Part shown: positions 1 to 11,539 of the stretch, piece by piece
Layout of the letters: each line of letters starts with the position of its first letter
How positions within the stretch are numbered: the first letter of the stretch is position 1
Assembly: GCF_040183065.1 (NCBI RefSeq)
Contig: NC_091128.1
Location: forward strand, 174,578,244-174,642,243
Reading direction: 5' to 3'
Length of the DNA stretch: 64,000 bases
Origin: Periplaneta americana
Lineage: Eukaryota > Arthropoda > Insecta > Blattodea > Blattidae
Notes under the pieces: generated by a model
What the model saw: the letters and a program-made list of their open reading frames with translations, nothing else
Database searches by the model: none
What the model was told of the DNA's origin: nothing
Program-made: the position numbers and the translations under genes

Positions 1-1021
1 ACAAAATATGTTAAACTTTCGTTGTCGTGTTCTTTTGGAAAAAATTAACACCTTCCTTCCATTATTGAAATATTAAATGCATAAAGTTAATTTATTATTT
101 TAATGAAGTATATTAAATTCCACCATAAACTCGAAGATACCTGCAAGAAATGGGTTAATATAATTTTTGTTTGTGCAAAACGAACTGAAATTTACTATAA
201 TAGCTTCACTCATTCAAGATTATAGCGATAATTAACTATGAAACCGATAAATATTAATTTGCATTTCTCTTTACAACAATAATAATGGAAATATGAATTA
301 ATGGAGTAACTTACGTGTACCGGTACTTGTAGTGCAGGCTTACGTAGTTAACAAAGTGGGATGAGGTTACGCAATATTAATCACACCAGAATTGGAAATA
401 AAACGTGATCAGTAAATTTTATTGTAACAGACTTTTTCTACGTCTCTAGTAAAACAACAAATAAAAATAATAACAAAATTAATAGCTACAATTAAAAATA
501 TATCCTCTTAAAAAAAAGTAGACCTAACCTTTATTTCTCTGGAAATTTAGCAGCCTAAGTGACAGAACTTTAACCGGTATCTAATGTCCTTTCGGTTAGA
601 CTGAAACATTTCATTGTGAAATTTAAGGATATAATGTATTCTAACAGTCACAAAGAACTTCAAATTAACAGTTTTGTTTCTGCACAGTTTCTGAATCTTT
701 CGGAAATCGGAAAAAGGATAACTCTGGCCTCTTTCTCTTACTGTTGCTGCAATTTATAGCACTACAAACGTCTCCTCCTTGTCCCATATTATTATTCCAA
801 TTATTATATTTTAGCCATTAACATTTTCATTACAACCAATAACGAACATTTCACAAGCATCAATGTGAAATACGCAACGAGCTAGCACTCGATAGAAATA
901 CGACACAGTCCAAAGTCGACCATGGACAGTCTATTGTTTCTAGTTGCTAACCGCTTGGAGCACTTTATCACGAGATTTGCGAAAAAACACCTCAAGCTTC
1001 GCGACTGTATATAGTAGACTG
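1..1021. mobile_element. Inverted-repeat DNA element, copy 1 (left end outside window)
   Basis: The stretch matches the element at 20712-21924 in the same orientation: bases near 1-130 match about 20865-20960, 690-860 match about 20995-21150, and 900-1021 match 21800-21924. Its right end, gactgtatatagtagactgtg, is the same terminal inverted repeat. No coding capacity is seen, so it is probably a non-autonomous DNA transposon. The two copies are diverged by many substitutions and indels. Confidence 0.6.
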
Positions 1022-1120
1022 TGATACTAGTATTTTCCCTGCACCAAAAATAGAATACAAATGTTGGCAGTTACATCTCTATTTTATGATGCCTACATTG
1101 CAACAGCTTCATAGTAGGGT

Positions 1121-1371
1121 CTCACGACAGGAAGAAACTTGGCTGTGAGATCAGACTGCACATGTGCAGATTTCTTATGCAGTGCCAGCGTGATTCTTAG
1201 CTGGATTTATTTTTGCGTGCACATTCCAGATCAAATCAAGAAGTTCTTTTCTTGCTCCGGTTATATATCTTGCATATTATACGAAGGTTAGGTTTGGTTG
1301 GTTTAGGTTTTTATTAACCAAGTCCGCACATGCTCAGTTTGATCTCACAGCCAATTTCTTCCTGTCGTGAG
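1121..1371. mobile_element. Small 251-bp foldback element (MITE-like)
   Basis: The ends are an imperfect inverted repeat of about 45 bp: ctcacgacaggaagaaac at the left and its reverse complement at 1354-1371, with gctgtgagatca conserved further in. No clear target-site duplication is visible and there is no coding capacity. It lies about 100 bp beyond the end of the element that starts the window. Confidence 0.6.
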
Positions 1372-2640
1372 CTGCACATCAACTTCCTCTATGGCTGACT
1401 TGCTCCTTGACTTATTTGTATTTCTGCCAACCTTGTACAATTCAAGCATAAAAGAGTCGTTCTTTTGATAAATAAAAAAATCGAAATAAGATATCTGAAA
1501 ATGGCCAAACAGTGAAATCGTTGATTAATGAATGTAATGTAGGAGACCAAATTATACTCGACATAATTATTGAAGGCATTAGTGGATGAAATTTTTATGT
1601 TACAAACACAAATAACGCTCTCAAACCAAGAAATGGATTCGGAACACCTCAAAATCTGTGCTTCAGTGGCTGACCATGATGATATCTTTGAAAAATATTG
1701 GAGTGCAAGAGGTCAAATGACTTTATTGTCAAACGCCTGGCATTAGAAAACAACAACACAAATAACATTTTTATCCACTGGAAGCAGACTCGTTTCTGTA
1801 ACATACGTCCTTTAGCCTCTTTGTATTGCTATATTCTGTTACATGAAAAACTGAAGTAAGTGCTATGTGAAAGAACACTACATATCACTTTTGTTCACTA
1901 AGAAAATTGAAACTGATTGTTACATAACCCCTTCATGCACTAATGCCTTAAATTTATTAAAAAGAAACAAAAGCTCATATCTCATTGCTGTCGTATTTCG
2001 AGCAGTAATTAAGTAAATATCGATTGTTTTTAATACTGTTCTTTTTATTTCCCGTTCACAATGGTTTAACCAGGATTTCTCTTATCAGGAATTATTTTTT
2101 GCCCCTTCATTTTGGATAATCGAGAGTCAACTGTATATCCTTGCTACACCAAGTCATTGTACATAATACAATATTGTTTGGAAACTCAAAAAGGATATCT
2201 CCCCTTAGTATTTGGCAAGTAGATAATATGAAAATCTCTTTACCATTATTCCCTGTTAAAATTTCTGTCAATTGAAATACCTATTTTCGTAAATGCAAAA
2301 ATAATGTCATAGCAAGCAATTACCAATGTATGAATAGCTAGCTACTTATGTGAATCTACGAATTTAATTAGATGCATCTTTCTACTTAAGCTATGCAATT
2401 TATAAATGAAGTCAAATATATTCCTTGTCGAGATTATAAATAAAAAATATCTACAAACACACAAATGATTTCATTTGCCTGTCTGGGTTATTCAGTAACT
2501 GAAGAGATAAATGAACAACATAAAATGATGTGGTGGTTATACAGAATATTTTGCGGACTGAGATTGGCAACCCTGATCAATTTTGTACAATATCTGCTAA
2601 GATAAATATAGGGAGATTCAACGAAAACTGGAGTATACTG
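1372..2640. other. AT-rich DNA with nothing recognised
   Basis: The only open frame longer than 80 codons (1389-1652, minus) has no recognisable motif. No RNA gene or clear repeat was seen. Confidence 0.5.
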
Positions 2641-2975
2641 TCAGGCATCCAATTTTGTCACTCGATGTGAGTGCCAAAGTGTGATGCAACAAACATCGAT
2701 GCGATGATCCAACTCTTGCCAGACTCTGGGTAACCATGTCAGGTGTCACCGTGGCTGCAGCTTCTCCAGTCCAATCTTCTGTCCTTCATTTAACCCACAA
2801 GAAAAAATCGTACGAGGTTAAATTGGGATCTTGGAGACCATTTCATGAAAGCTCATCCTATCCATTGTTTTAGATGCACTCAATTCAGGTAGTGATGAAC
2901 TTTACAGTGATAGCGGAAAGGTGCACAGTCTTGTTGGTACAGGTAATCATTAGAATCTTCATCCAATCGCTGCAT
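2641..2975 (-). pseudogene. Decayed DDE transposase fragment (C-terminal part)
   Basis: On the minus strand a frame around 2812-2860 reads WSPRSQFNLVRFFLVG, a decayed form of the WPPRSPDLTPCDFFLWG segment that surrounds the second catalytic Asp region of many insect mariner-like and related DDE transposases. After a frameshift and a stop, a second frame reads GEAAATVTPDMVTQSLARVG, which resembles the segment ..AVATVTPDML.. that follows in those proteins. It is a fragment without a start, with stops and frameshifts, and certainly not functional. The assignment to this broad family is from remembered motifs only. Confidence 0.45.
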
Positions 2976-3396
2976 TAACCACCATTGGAGCATGTCGAGA
3001 TAAGATATACCAGTGATTATGGCCTCCATAGAAAAAAAAAATTAGAGCTGTAGTGAGTAGCGAAATGGAGATTTGCTGACCACACATTACTCCTGTAGTT
3101 GTTGGATGATCGTTCACCTCTGCTGAGGTATGTGCAGTCTGCCTTTGGTTCTCTCTGAACTGTAGCACACAGAAAATAAAACAAAAATAAAAAAATTGTG
3201 TTTTAAGTTTCAGACAAGGTCACCTGAGCATATATTTTAAATTTTATTTCACTTTTTTTTTTTAAATACATATCTTTAAATATTTACATAAAAATCAAGT
3301 TTTCACCATATAACTTTCGACAAAAGCCCCATTTCAGATTAATATCACCCATGTTCAGGCAACTGTTTCTAGCAATTGCCTGTCTGTGGAGCTGCA

Positions 3397-3678
3397 GTCT
3401 GCTCTCTCACCACAAGCAATAAGAGCTGTCACCACTAAAAAATTGTGTTCACACATAAACATTGATGTGTCATTTAGGAATGCCTTGTAAGTCTGCTCTC
3501 TCACCACAAGCAATAAGAGCTGTCACCACTAAAAAATTGTGCTCACACATGAACATTGATGTGTCATTTAGGAATGCCTTGTAAGTCTGCTCTCTCACCA
3601 CAAGCAATAAGAGCTGTCACCACTAAAAAATTGTGCTCACACATGAACATTGATGTGTCATTTAGGAGTGCCTTGTAA
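3397..3678. repeat. Tandem triplication of a 94-bp unit
   Basis: Three near-identical units start at 3397, 3491 and 3585, each beginning gtctgctctctcaccacaag. They differ at only a few bases (for example gtgttc/gtgctc and aggaatg/aggagtg). No spacer structure is present, so this is a simple tandem duplication and not a CRISPR array. Confidence 0.9.
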
Positions 3679-4049
3679 GTTATAACGCTGATTCAGGAAG
3701 CAATTATAATTTCATAAACATCAGCTGCATCTGTTTTCGTTTTAAATCATAAAGATGTCTCTAGGGAGTGCATGTTGTATCTCAATGACCAGGGCGCTCT
3801 TTTCCCCAGTACAAGGCAGTGTTTCGCAACAATCGTCAGTCATTTGTGATGGACAACTTGAGGATGAATCTCACTGCGTACTGTAATTCTTCAGCACTTG
3901 GTGAGACAGCATAATGTATACTGGTGAGTACTGCATATTCTTTATATTCACAAAAAATAATTGAAAGATAATGAAATATAATTCCTTTTTTTGGTCGCAT
4001 ATTTTTCCGATAATGGCCTACTCTTCGAGTGGCCGTACTGTTTAACTGC
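3679..4049. other. Unassigned AT-rich DNA
   Basis: No gene, RNA or clear repeat was recognised in this stretch. Confidence 0.4.
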
Positions 4050-4340
4050 TACAAAATGTCTTCTACAAGTGAAGAGTCCACTGCTAGAATGATGGATGTC
4101 ACTTTCTTGTCGAAAATGAGCCAAGACTGTCAATGCATAGCTTAAGACATATAGAATGTACATGCAGAGTTATATGGCATTAACACTGATAGGCATTGTC
4201 CAGTAATGATCGGAAAATCACAGTTAAGCTTTGAGCGCTAAGCATTTCAAACTTTCAATTGCTTCTCCTGCAAAATGTATTCCAAATGACATCCATCATT
4301 CTTGCAGTGGACTCTTCAAGTGTCAAAAGAAAACATGTTG
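4050..4340. repeat. Foldback of about 55-bp arms
   Basis: Bases 4050-4105 and 4284-4340 are imperfect inverted repeats sharing gacatccatcattct and gcagtggactcttca on opposite strands, with a loop of about 180 bp. Short open frames cross both arms, but I recognise no protein. Confidence 0.65.
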
Positions 4341-5145
4341 TACTACTGAAAAAAGTGCAAGTAATTGAGTGGTTTGGGGGAAAAAATGTGGTTTATCTCA
4401 CATCACAGTACGATATAGTAATTACAACTGTGAAAATATAAACTATAAAATTTGTAAATCTACAACATGAGACCTCTTCTATTCCAATCTTTCCACAGAC
4501 AGCAGAGGCGGCTCCTCAGGGCAGGCAGGGTAGGCTAAGCCTACCTCAACACATTTAGAAAAACCTAAAAGTGGATATTTATTAACTACCCCAACACATT
4601 TGGAAAACCTTATATAATTATATACTCTTGTCTAGATGCTTAGAAATTCTTCAATTAACTATGAATGGGATTTTTTGAGGGTTAGTTGGACGTTGCTTAC
4701 TACTGGCAGTTCGATTTATGCGACAAGAATACACTGGACAGATCACGATGCTTCAGAAGGTAGGCAGAAGCGAAGTTAGCCGACCTTCCACGTAACTTCA
4801 AAGCTGGCCCTGGAGTAAGCATTAAAAGAGATCGCTATTCTAAATGCTTTCTTAGCGCATGCGTTCTATGCTTAAGCCAGCGCGCTTGAATTCTGCCTGC
4901 CCTAACGAGAACCCACGAGCATTATCGAACACCTACGATTTGCGAAATTTCTGTTTGAAAGTTTCACGAGTTGGAACGTAGATTGTTACGAGTAGTATAA
5001 CAGTTTGTAAACAGTGTGTTTTAAAAGATGTTTTTTTAACAGTGTATTTTAGAAAATGTGATTTTTGCAAGTAGGTACTGTATATTAGTGTTATGTATAT
5101 TTGGTGATTTATAATTAATGTAAGTGATAACAATAATATTATATT

Positions 5146-6051
5146 ATGACTGATATAATAAGTAAACTGTTACGTTGTCCGTTTTCGAGTCGTAATGACA
5201 TTGAAAAGAGAAGTATTTTGGACAATGGACGACCCACTCCTGCATTAAGCTCTGTTGTTCATAAAGTCAGTGCTAAAGGTGCAAGAAAATTTAATCCTTC
5301 ATGGTATGAAACACTATGAAATGGAAATATAAAAATTGGAGATTTATCTTTCGAAAAGGTGGAAAAATTCAAATATCTTGGAGCAACAGTAACAAATATA
5401 AATGATACTCGGGAGAAAATTAAACACAGAATAAATATGGGAAATGCGTGTTATTATTCGATTGAGACGCTTTTGTCATCTAGTCTGCTGTCAAAAAATC
5501 TGAAAGTTAGAATTTATAAAACAGTTATATTACCGGTTGTTCTGTATGGTTGTGAAACTTGGACTCTCACTTTGAGAGAGGAACATAGGTTAAGGGTGTT
5601 TGAGAATAAAGTTCTTAGGAAAATATTTGGGGCTAAGAGGGATGAAGTTACAGGAGAATGGAGAAAGTTACACAACACAGAACTGCACGCATTGTATTCT
5701 TCACCTGACATAATTAGGAACATTAAATTCAGACGTTTGAAATGGGCAGGGCATGTAGCACGTATGGGCGAATCCAGAAATGCATATAGTGTGTTAGTTG
5801 GGAGGCCGGAGGAAAAAAGACATTTGGGGAGGTCGAGACTTAGATGGGAGGATAATATTAAAATGGATTTTAGGGAGGTGGGATATGATGATAGAGACTG
5901 GATTAATCTTGCACAGTGTATGGACCGACGGTGGGCTTACGTGAGGGCGGCAATGAACCTGCGGATTCTTTAAAAGCCATTTGTAAGTAAGTAAGTATGG
6001 TATGAAACACATAAATGGCTAACAGGAAGTGAAGTTAAAGCTAAGCTGTAG
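5146..6051 (+). pseudogene. N-terminus of a ZMYM1-like/hAT protein (TTF-type zinc-finger start), interrupted by a LINE
   Basis: From the ATG at 5146 a frame reads MTDIISKLLRCPFSSRND, then VSAKGARKFNPSWYET, up to 5314. It resumes exactly in frame at 6011 beyond the inserted LINE and target duplication as HKWLTGSEVKAKL, then a TAG at 6049. The KFNPSWYE..KWLTGSEVK block matches, from memory, the start of the TTF-type zinc finger in hAT-derived proteins of the ZMYM1 class, where the next residues would be YCFPC. Without the LINE the frame encodes only 69 residues. It lies inside the hAT terminal repeats, so it is the element's own transposase remnant rather than a host gene. The TAG falls where the Tyr-Cys codons are expected. 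Confidence 0.7.
5315..5996 (+). mobile_element. 5'-truncated LINE (family A), with perfect 14-bp target duplication
   Basis: The insertion starts abruptly and ends with a (TAAG)n tail after the shared 3' sequence aaaagccatttgtaag. It is flanked by atggtatgaaacac at 5301-5314 and 5997-6010, a perfect duplication expected from target-primed reverse transcription. The coding part (about 5359-5973) is the C-terminal portion of a LINE reverse transcriptase polyprotein: [69 protein letters not shown] and RWEDNIKMD. The RT catalytic core is absent. The frame is open but the piece is only a fragment. Confidence 0.9.
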
Positions 6052-6278
6052 GTGGTCACGTTTGTTATTGTAATCTAAAGAAGGTACTTGGAATCAGATC
6101 ATATTTGTAACTCGGTAAGTCTAAAGAGACTTGAAAAGAATTTGAATCCAATTTCGGAAATGTCTGAACAACAAGGGTTGCAAGACAACAGTATAACAAT
6201 AAACTAGAAAAAACCGACAAATTATGAGACGGCTCATTGATGTAACAGTATTGTTATGTAAGCAAGAGTTAAGTTTTC

Positions 6279-6293
6279 GGGGGGGGGGGGGGG
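6279..6293 (+). repeat. Run of 15 G
   Basis: Fifteen consecutive G lie inside the hAT element; a run of about 13 C occurs near 6786-6798. Both are unusual in this AT-rich DNA and prone to length change. Confidence 0.9.
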
Positions 6294-6460
6294 CATGATG
6301 AAAGCGAGCTGTCATTGAATCGCGGGAATTACATAAAAATGTTCTGTAAATTTTGCCTACCCTGGACATTTGACTACGAGCCGCCACTGACAGACAGTCG
6401 TTATAAGGAGTTTCCGTGGTCATTAAAAACCCGTCATTGAAAACCAGACTTAAGCACAAT

Positions 6461-7268
6461 AATAGTAATATGCGTTACAAGAGCGGTATGTTGACGTTTT
6501 CATGGTCGAGGAAAAGATTGAAAAAGCGAAACGTAGTTGAGCTTTTTTAATTTCCGAGAACATGAAAACAAACATACCGCTAGTATATCGTACATAATTT
6601 TGTGCGAAGATCATTTATTACATACCTGAAAGACGAATTTCTAATTAGTTGCAATGAAATCTCCATCTTGGTTTCTGTTTAATGACGGCAACTTCGGAAA
6701 GCCAAAATATCTTTCTTCAACATTGTTGCTATAAAATGTTTTCTGTGTTTACCATACTCCAGCAGGCCGTGATATACGTCTCTTTCCCCCCCCCCCCAGT
6801 CTATAAATGTGAACTTAAAACAAACGGTAAGGTTATGTAATGATTTATTTTTCATTTTAATATTTTAACAATATTATTTATATAACATATTGCAGTAATA
6901 ACATCGGCATCTGGAATCTTGTCGATTTTTTCACGGCTTCCTTAATGTTACTTGTATCAGGAATGCAATAAGTTTCGTGGAGTAGTAGAATTTACTTCAT
7001 TTTTGCAAATATTTAAAAACAATAATTAACATTGCAATTTAGGTGAAATTGCAGTGGTAAGTCTCCAATTTATAATTATTACTATGTTAAACGTCTCTAA
7101 AAATAATATGTTAAAAGCCTAAAGCAGTGAAATGAATGTCGCGCTTAAGCGGTAAGAAGAGGGAAATTGTTATGTGTGTTACGTTGGGAATACTGAATGT
7201 GGCATTTCACACTTGCCGCGTATTGGTTCTGTGCGGAAAACAAGCAAATACACACCATCTCGCACAAA
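6461..7268. repeat. Dispersed repeat R, copy 1
   Basis: About 800 bp from aatagtaatatgcgttacaag to ctcgcacaaa is repeated in the same orientation at 11540-12208 with many substitutions. This copy holds about 100 bp near 6845-6970 that the other lacks. Near the left end is a long imperfect hairpin: gagcggtatgtt pairs with aacataccgct about 80 bp on, with gttttcatg and catgaaaac nested inside. No protein is visible; a DNA element or part of one is likely. Confidence 0.7.
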
Positions 7269-7368
7269 TAATGTTTACTAACTGACTTATCGGAAAATCA
7301 AACATGAATTGTAAAAAAACAGACTTAAACTAGTGAACATGTGATCCAGTACCTAGCGTTGTAAAAGT

Positions 7369-7611
7369 AGGTTAATTTAAGACGCTTTATCAACAGCTTA
7401 GGTTATTTAGCGTCTGAATGAGATGAAGGTGATAATGCCGGTGAAATGAGTCCGGGGTCCAACACCGAAAGTTACCCAGCATTTACTCATATTGGGTTGA
7501 GGGAAAACCCCTGAAAAAACTTTAACCAGGTAACTTGCCCCGACGGGAATCGAACCCGGGCCACATGGTTTCGCGGCTAGACGCTCTAACCGTTACTCCA
7601 CAGGTGTGGAC
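7369..7611 (-). mobile_element. tRNA-derived SINE (family 1), minus strand
   Basis: On the minus strand the 5' end reads ccacacctgtggagtaacgg, followed by a B-box-like gggttcgattcc and a body ending near the cgtctgaatgag segment. It is closely related to 51545-51797 (minus) and, more distantly, to 30524-30700 and 58246-58470 (plus). The A and B boxes of a pol III promoter are recognisable. A 7-base gtaaaag near both ends could be the target duplication. Confidence 0.8.
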
Positions 7612-7679
7612 GTGTAGTAAAAGAAACGACCATGAAGGAAATTACGAAAATATTTTGCACTTTGTTTTTTAAAACTTTT

Positions 7680-7761
7680 TATGATACGGATTATCCGATT
7701 TTTTCAATTAACCATTCAGTCCACCCCCTTCATTACCACGGATAATAGAGGTTCTACTGTA
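7680..7761. repeat. End of a pogo-type inverted-repeat element
   Basis: ggataatagaggttctactgta is the reverse complement of the tacagtagaacctctattatcc type terminus common in insect pogo/Tigger-like elements; compare the termini of the element at 51403-53832. The partner end was not found nearby, so this is a solo end. Confidence 0.45.
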
Positions 7762-8046
7762 TGATGGTACTTATTCAATGTAAGAATTTGCTTATTTCTT
7801 AATTTGATACTTTCGTAGTTATCCTGTAGGTTTTCTTATGTTTTCTTATTGGATATGCTTTCTAATGCTGCCTTGAAATCTCATAGAACTACAATTTTTT
7901 TCTGTACAAAACATTAAGCAGAGCTATTTTTGTTGCTGGTCCTTTTTGGAAATTGTGTGCATGAAAAAAATTCTGGAACTTTATAGGCTCAAACAAAATG
8001 GAAGTTCATTGCAAAACCCATCTTATCTTAAAAAAAATGAGATTCT

Positions 8047-8684
8047 GAAATATAAAAATTGGAAATTTATCTTTTGAAGAAGTGAGAAATTCAAATATCT
8101 GGGAGCAACAGTAACAAATATAAATGACACTCGGGAAGAAATTAAACACAGAATAAATATGGGAAATGCGTGTTATTATTCGGTTGAGAAACTTTTATCA
8201 TCCAGTCTGCTGTCAAAAAATCTGAAAGTTAGAATTTATAAAACAGTTATATTACCGGTTGTTCTTTATGGTTGTGAAACTTGGACTCTCACTCTGTGAG
8301 AGGAACATAGGTTAAGGGTGTTTGAGAATAAAGTGCTTAGGAAAATATTTGGGGCTAAGAGGGATGAAGTTACAGGAGAATGGAGAAAGTTACACAACGC
8401 AGAACTGCACGCATTGTATTCTTCACCTGACATAATTAGGAACATTAAATCCAGACGTGTGAGATGGGTAGGGTATGTAGCACGTATGGGCGAATCCAGA
8501 AATGCATATAGTGTGTTAGTTGGGAGGCCGAGACGTAGATGGGAAGATAATATTAAAATGGATTTGAGGGAGGTGAGATATGATGATAGAGACTGGATTA
8601 ATCTTGCTGAGGATAGGGACCAATGGCGGGCTTATGTGAGGGCGGCAATGAACCTCCGGGTTCCTTAAAAGCAAGTAAGTAAGT
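8047..8684 (+). mobile_element. LINE family A, 5'-truncated and mutated copy
   Basis: The same sequence as 5315-5996, from aaatataaaaattgg to a short (TAAG)n tail. A one-base deletion near 8085 shifts the frame, AGA to TGA in the LTLREEH segment near 8298 makes a stop, and about 24 bp are lost between two GRP-type repeats so that [18 protein letters not shown] is shortened to GRPRRRWED. The remaining frame 8318-8668 is a fragment without function. Confidence 0.88.
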
Positions 8685-8689
8685 GATGA

Positions 8690-9400
8690 TAGGAAGTTGC
8701 TCACAAATATCACCTTAAAAGCATAATGCGATAAGAGTTTTGTTAATGTAATATTAGTTACAGTTAAAACAGATACAGCACCTAGGTAACTTTGCTTTTT
8801 ACTGTAATATTGTTTTGATTAGTTTATTGATTACTTTTGTAAAGCTAAAGATTCCATCAATATAAATTCCAACTTATCATGTCATACTCAGTCTCTTTCT
8901 TTGGAATATCACTTTCTTTATGAATGATCTGTTTCATCCACTTAATGCAGTATAATATTATACTACTATGAAATTGAAGTGAATATTCCTTCTTAACTCT
9001 CTATTATGTTATTAAGATTTAAAACACAAGTGCAATATTAAGAAATCAGTGTTAGTACTTTTGTTTTACAGACAATATAGATAATATCAAACAGAAAGAA
9101 GCCATATAAAGATAACGACATAAAATTTCACATTCCGTTTGAAGTTTGTACACTACTGTTTTCCTAATCCAACAGGTTGCTTATTCATATACACAACCCT
9201 TCCTCTTTCCATACTTAGCGCTTGCTGCCTGCGCACGACGTCAAGATCAGAAAAATGCGCTTGCTTTGACATCACTGGACTATGGCATTACATGATGAAA
9301 AAAATAACACGAACTTACTGTCATTTTTAACCACAAGTTCGATATTTTATTCATTTTTCACGAAAATTTTGAAAAATGTTTACCAAAAAAATCTGACCTG
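8690..9400. other. AT-rich DNA, nothing recognised
   Basis: No gene, RNA or clear repeat was seen. Confidence 0.4.
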
Positions 9401-9905
9401 ATGTATTGTTAGGTTAGGTAACAGTGGCTAGGGGCAGGTTAGGGACGACCCTTTGCACGTCGCCCATACTGAGCCCTATTGTGCACCCCGAATGTGTGGG
9501 ATAAATGAGGATGAGGTGTACCAGCCCACCGGCCGCATGTGACGCCTCACCCAATAGGGTCCCCTACCCCTCCTGCCCTAAGTTCATACCGCCAAGATGA
9601 CCAAGCACCACAGGATCCATTTCAACGGCCCTTCTAAGGTGTCTAAGCGTCCTTGGAAGTGCTCTTAAGGAATTAATCCTGGCAGAGATATTGCGGAAGG
9701 CTGGGAACCCAGGAACGGTTGCGAAGTCAAAATTCTTTTTCAATACGGGAGAGGAAGAAAAATGGACCATGACAATGAAAATTCCAACCCAGCATTTGCT
9801 TAAGTAACTATGGAAAACCAGGGAAAAAATCAGGTTGATTGGTCCGGGAATCGACCACGGACCTCCCGAATGCAGTCACCTCTCTAGGTTGAGGTTTGTA
9901 AGTGT
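9400..9905 (-). repeat. Degenerate SINE-like sequence, GC-richer than surroundings
   Basis: On the minus strand, gcattcgggaggtccgtgg followed by tcgattcccgg resembles a tRNA-derived SINE head with a B box, followed by the gattttttccctggttttcc segment seen in family 1 SINEs. The rest up to 9400 is moderately GC-rich and unassigned. No protein is recognised. Confidence 0.4.
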
Positions 9906-11539
9906 CGCATGTTATGAACGTGGCAACCTCAAAGTAGGCGCATATTTTAAATGTATAGTTCGACAACTTCAAGTGAAACCCCGTAAAACACGCCAACTTC
10001 TGGAATCTCTCTCTTTCTTTATTCTCTCTCCCTCGCTCCTCGTCATTCAGTCACCAATCACCACATAAGAGGGTGTGTGTGGGCATCGTGACCAATAGAA
10101 GAACCACTGTCCAGTATTACCACAATAACGGATTCTTCATTTTTGCCTCGACTGTCGGCTAGGAAGGTTCCATTATGCTAGCATTGCAGGCAACTAGTCA
10201 ACCTTTTAATGCAGTGGCCGGCAGATGCTGCAGTTATGACGTAAGAGCCAGTCAGGCCTCAAGAGCTCGGAAGAGCGAGCAGTTGAGTCGTGTTACTGTT
10301 AACACGCACCAGCGTATTGGCGTCAGTGCAGCAATGATACGACAGTTCTTGGAGATAAATTGACGGAATCACATTCCTGTATTTTGCTAGGGAATAACTA
10401 CTCTGCGGTCATGATGGCAACATTCTTAGCAAATTCCCCGTCATTAAAAGAACGCACGTTCTTTCCAATGGCTAGTGAAATCCTATATCTTAAGCCTTAA
10501 GCTTACCATTGATTCACTGACAGTGTGTTCCCTAGCTTCACTTAACAATTTATCTTTCAATTGCTGCACTAGTACTTGTCGATATTCTCTCCCATATTTG
10601 TCGTAATCATTTGTGTGGCATACAGAATAATGGCGTTGTATATTGAATTTCTTTACATGCTAAAACAGCTTGCCACAAATCAAACACTTCACCATTCCTC
10701 CATACTCCATAACACAGTTTGATCTCGACAAAACATTCAACTTGGGCACGGTAGTAACACAAAGTGATGGTGTGTTTCAAAAGTTGAAATATATGCATAC
10801 TACTCACCAAGTTAGGGCCTATATAGTTCAATCTGTATATTGTGTAGGAAAATGTCTGTTAAAAACACTTGAACTGTTTTCAAGTTTCCGAGTAGACAAA
10901 GTGTTGTAGTACTGCTTAAACTATTTATTTCTATATTTGTATATTCATAGCAGTCTCGGAGCCTCATTCACATAATGCGAACGCTCCTGAAGCTGGCTGT
11001 ATTATGAATTTCATATTATTATAAGTATATTAAATTTGATTACAAACCAAAATATTTTGTTACATTGACTTATCATGAATGTACAGTTTTGTTTTCGTAC
11101 AAATGTATTGTAATTGTGCTGTTCCCATACTACCTCAGACGAATGGATCGCGCTCTGTCAGTGCATAGGCGCCGTACCACCACTGTTCAGTTGAACCTTC
11201 TCTCCTCGCTGTGCTCAGTATGCAGAGATTGCCGAGCAAAGAGCGTGGCGGCTCCGTGGTATGACGTCACAGAGCACGGAACATGCTGGTCACTGTTTTA
11301 ATGCTTTTGTTAGAAGGTTTGACAAACTGTGAGTGGACCTGCAAGTACATAGTGCATAGTGCTCTCTCCCTTCCCCCCGTGTTTTCTCACTTGCTCCTCC
11401 CCAAGACAGCCAGCGCTCACGTAGTAACTCGGTCAGGATTCGATTTGTCAGTCTATAACTGTGTAATCTGTATTTTCGCCATTAATAATTATCCATGCCT
11501 ATTATTTTTATTTGAAGATCATTACTCGAAGTACATAGT
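9906..11539. other. Unassigned intergenic DNA
   Basis: Several open frames of 60-96 codons exist on both strands, but none has a recognisable domain, a consistent start context or splice partners that I can support. Confidence 0.35.

Larger units (their letters stand above)
4503..6389 (+). mobile_element. hAT-type DNA transposon with perfect 8-bp target duplication, split by a LINE
   Basis: The terminal repeats are CAGAGGCGGCTC at the left and GAGCCGCCACTG at the right (reverse complement CAGTGGCGGCTC), so 11 of 12 bases match. The 8 bases acagacag flank both ends exactly (4495-4502 and 6390-6397), the duplication length of hAT elements. Without the inserted LINE (5315-5996 plus one 14-base duplication copy) the element is about 1.19 kb, far too short for a full hAT transposase. 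The only coding remnant is the zinc-finger-like N-terminus at 5146-6051. It is thus a non-autonomous, internally deleted hAT that later received a LINE. Confidence 0.88.
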
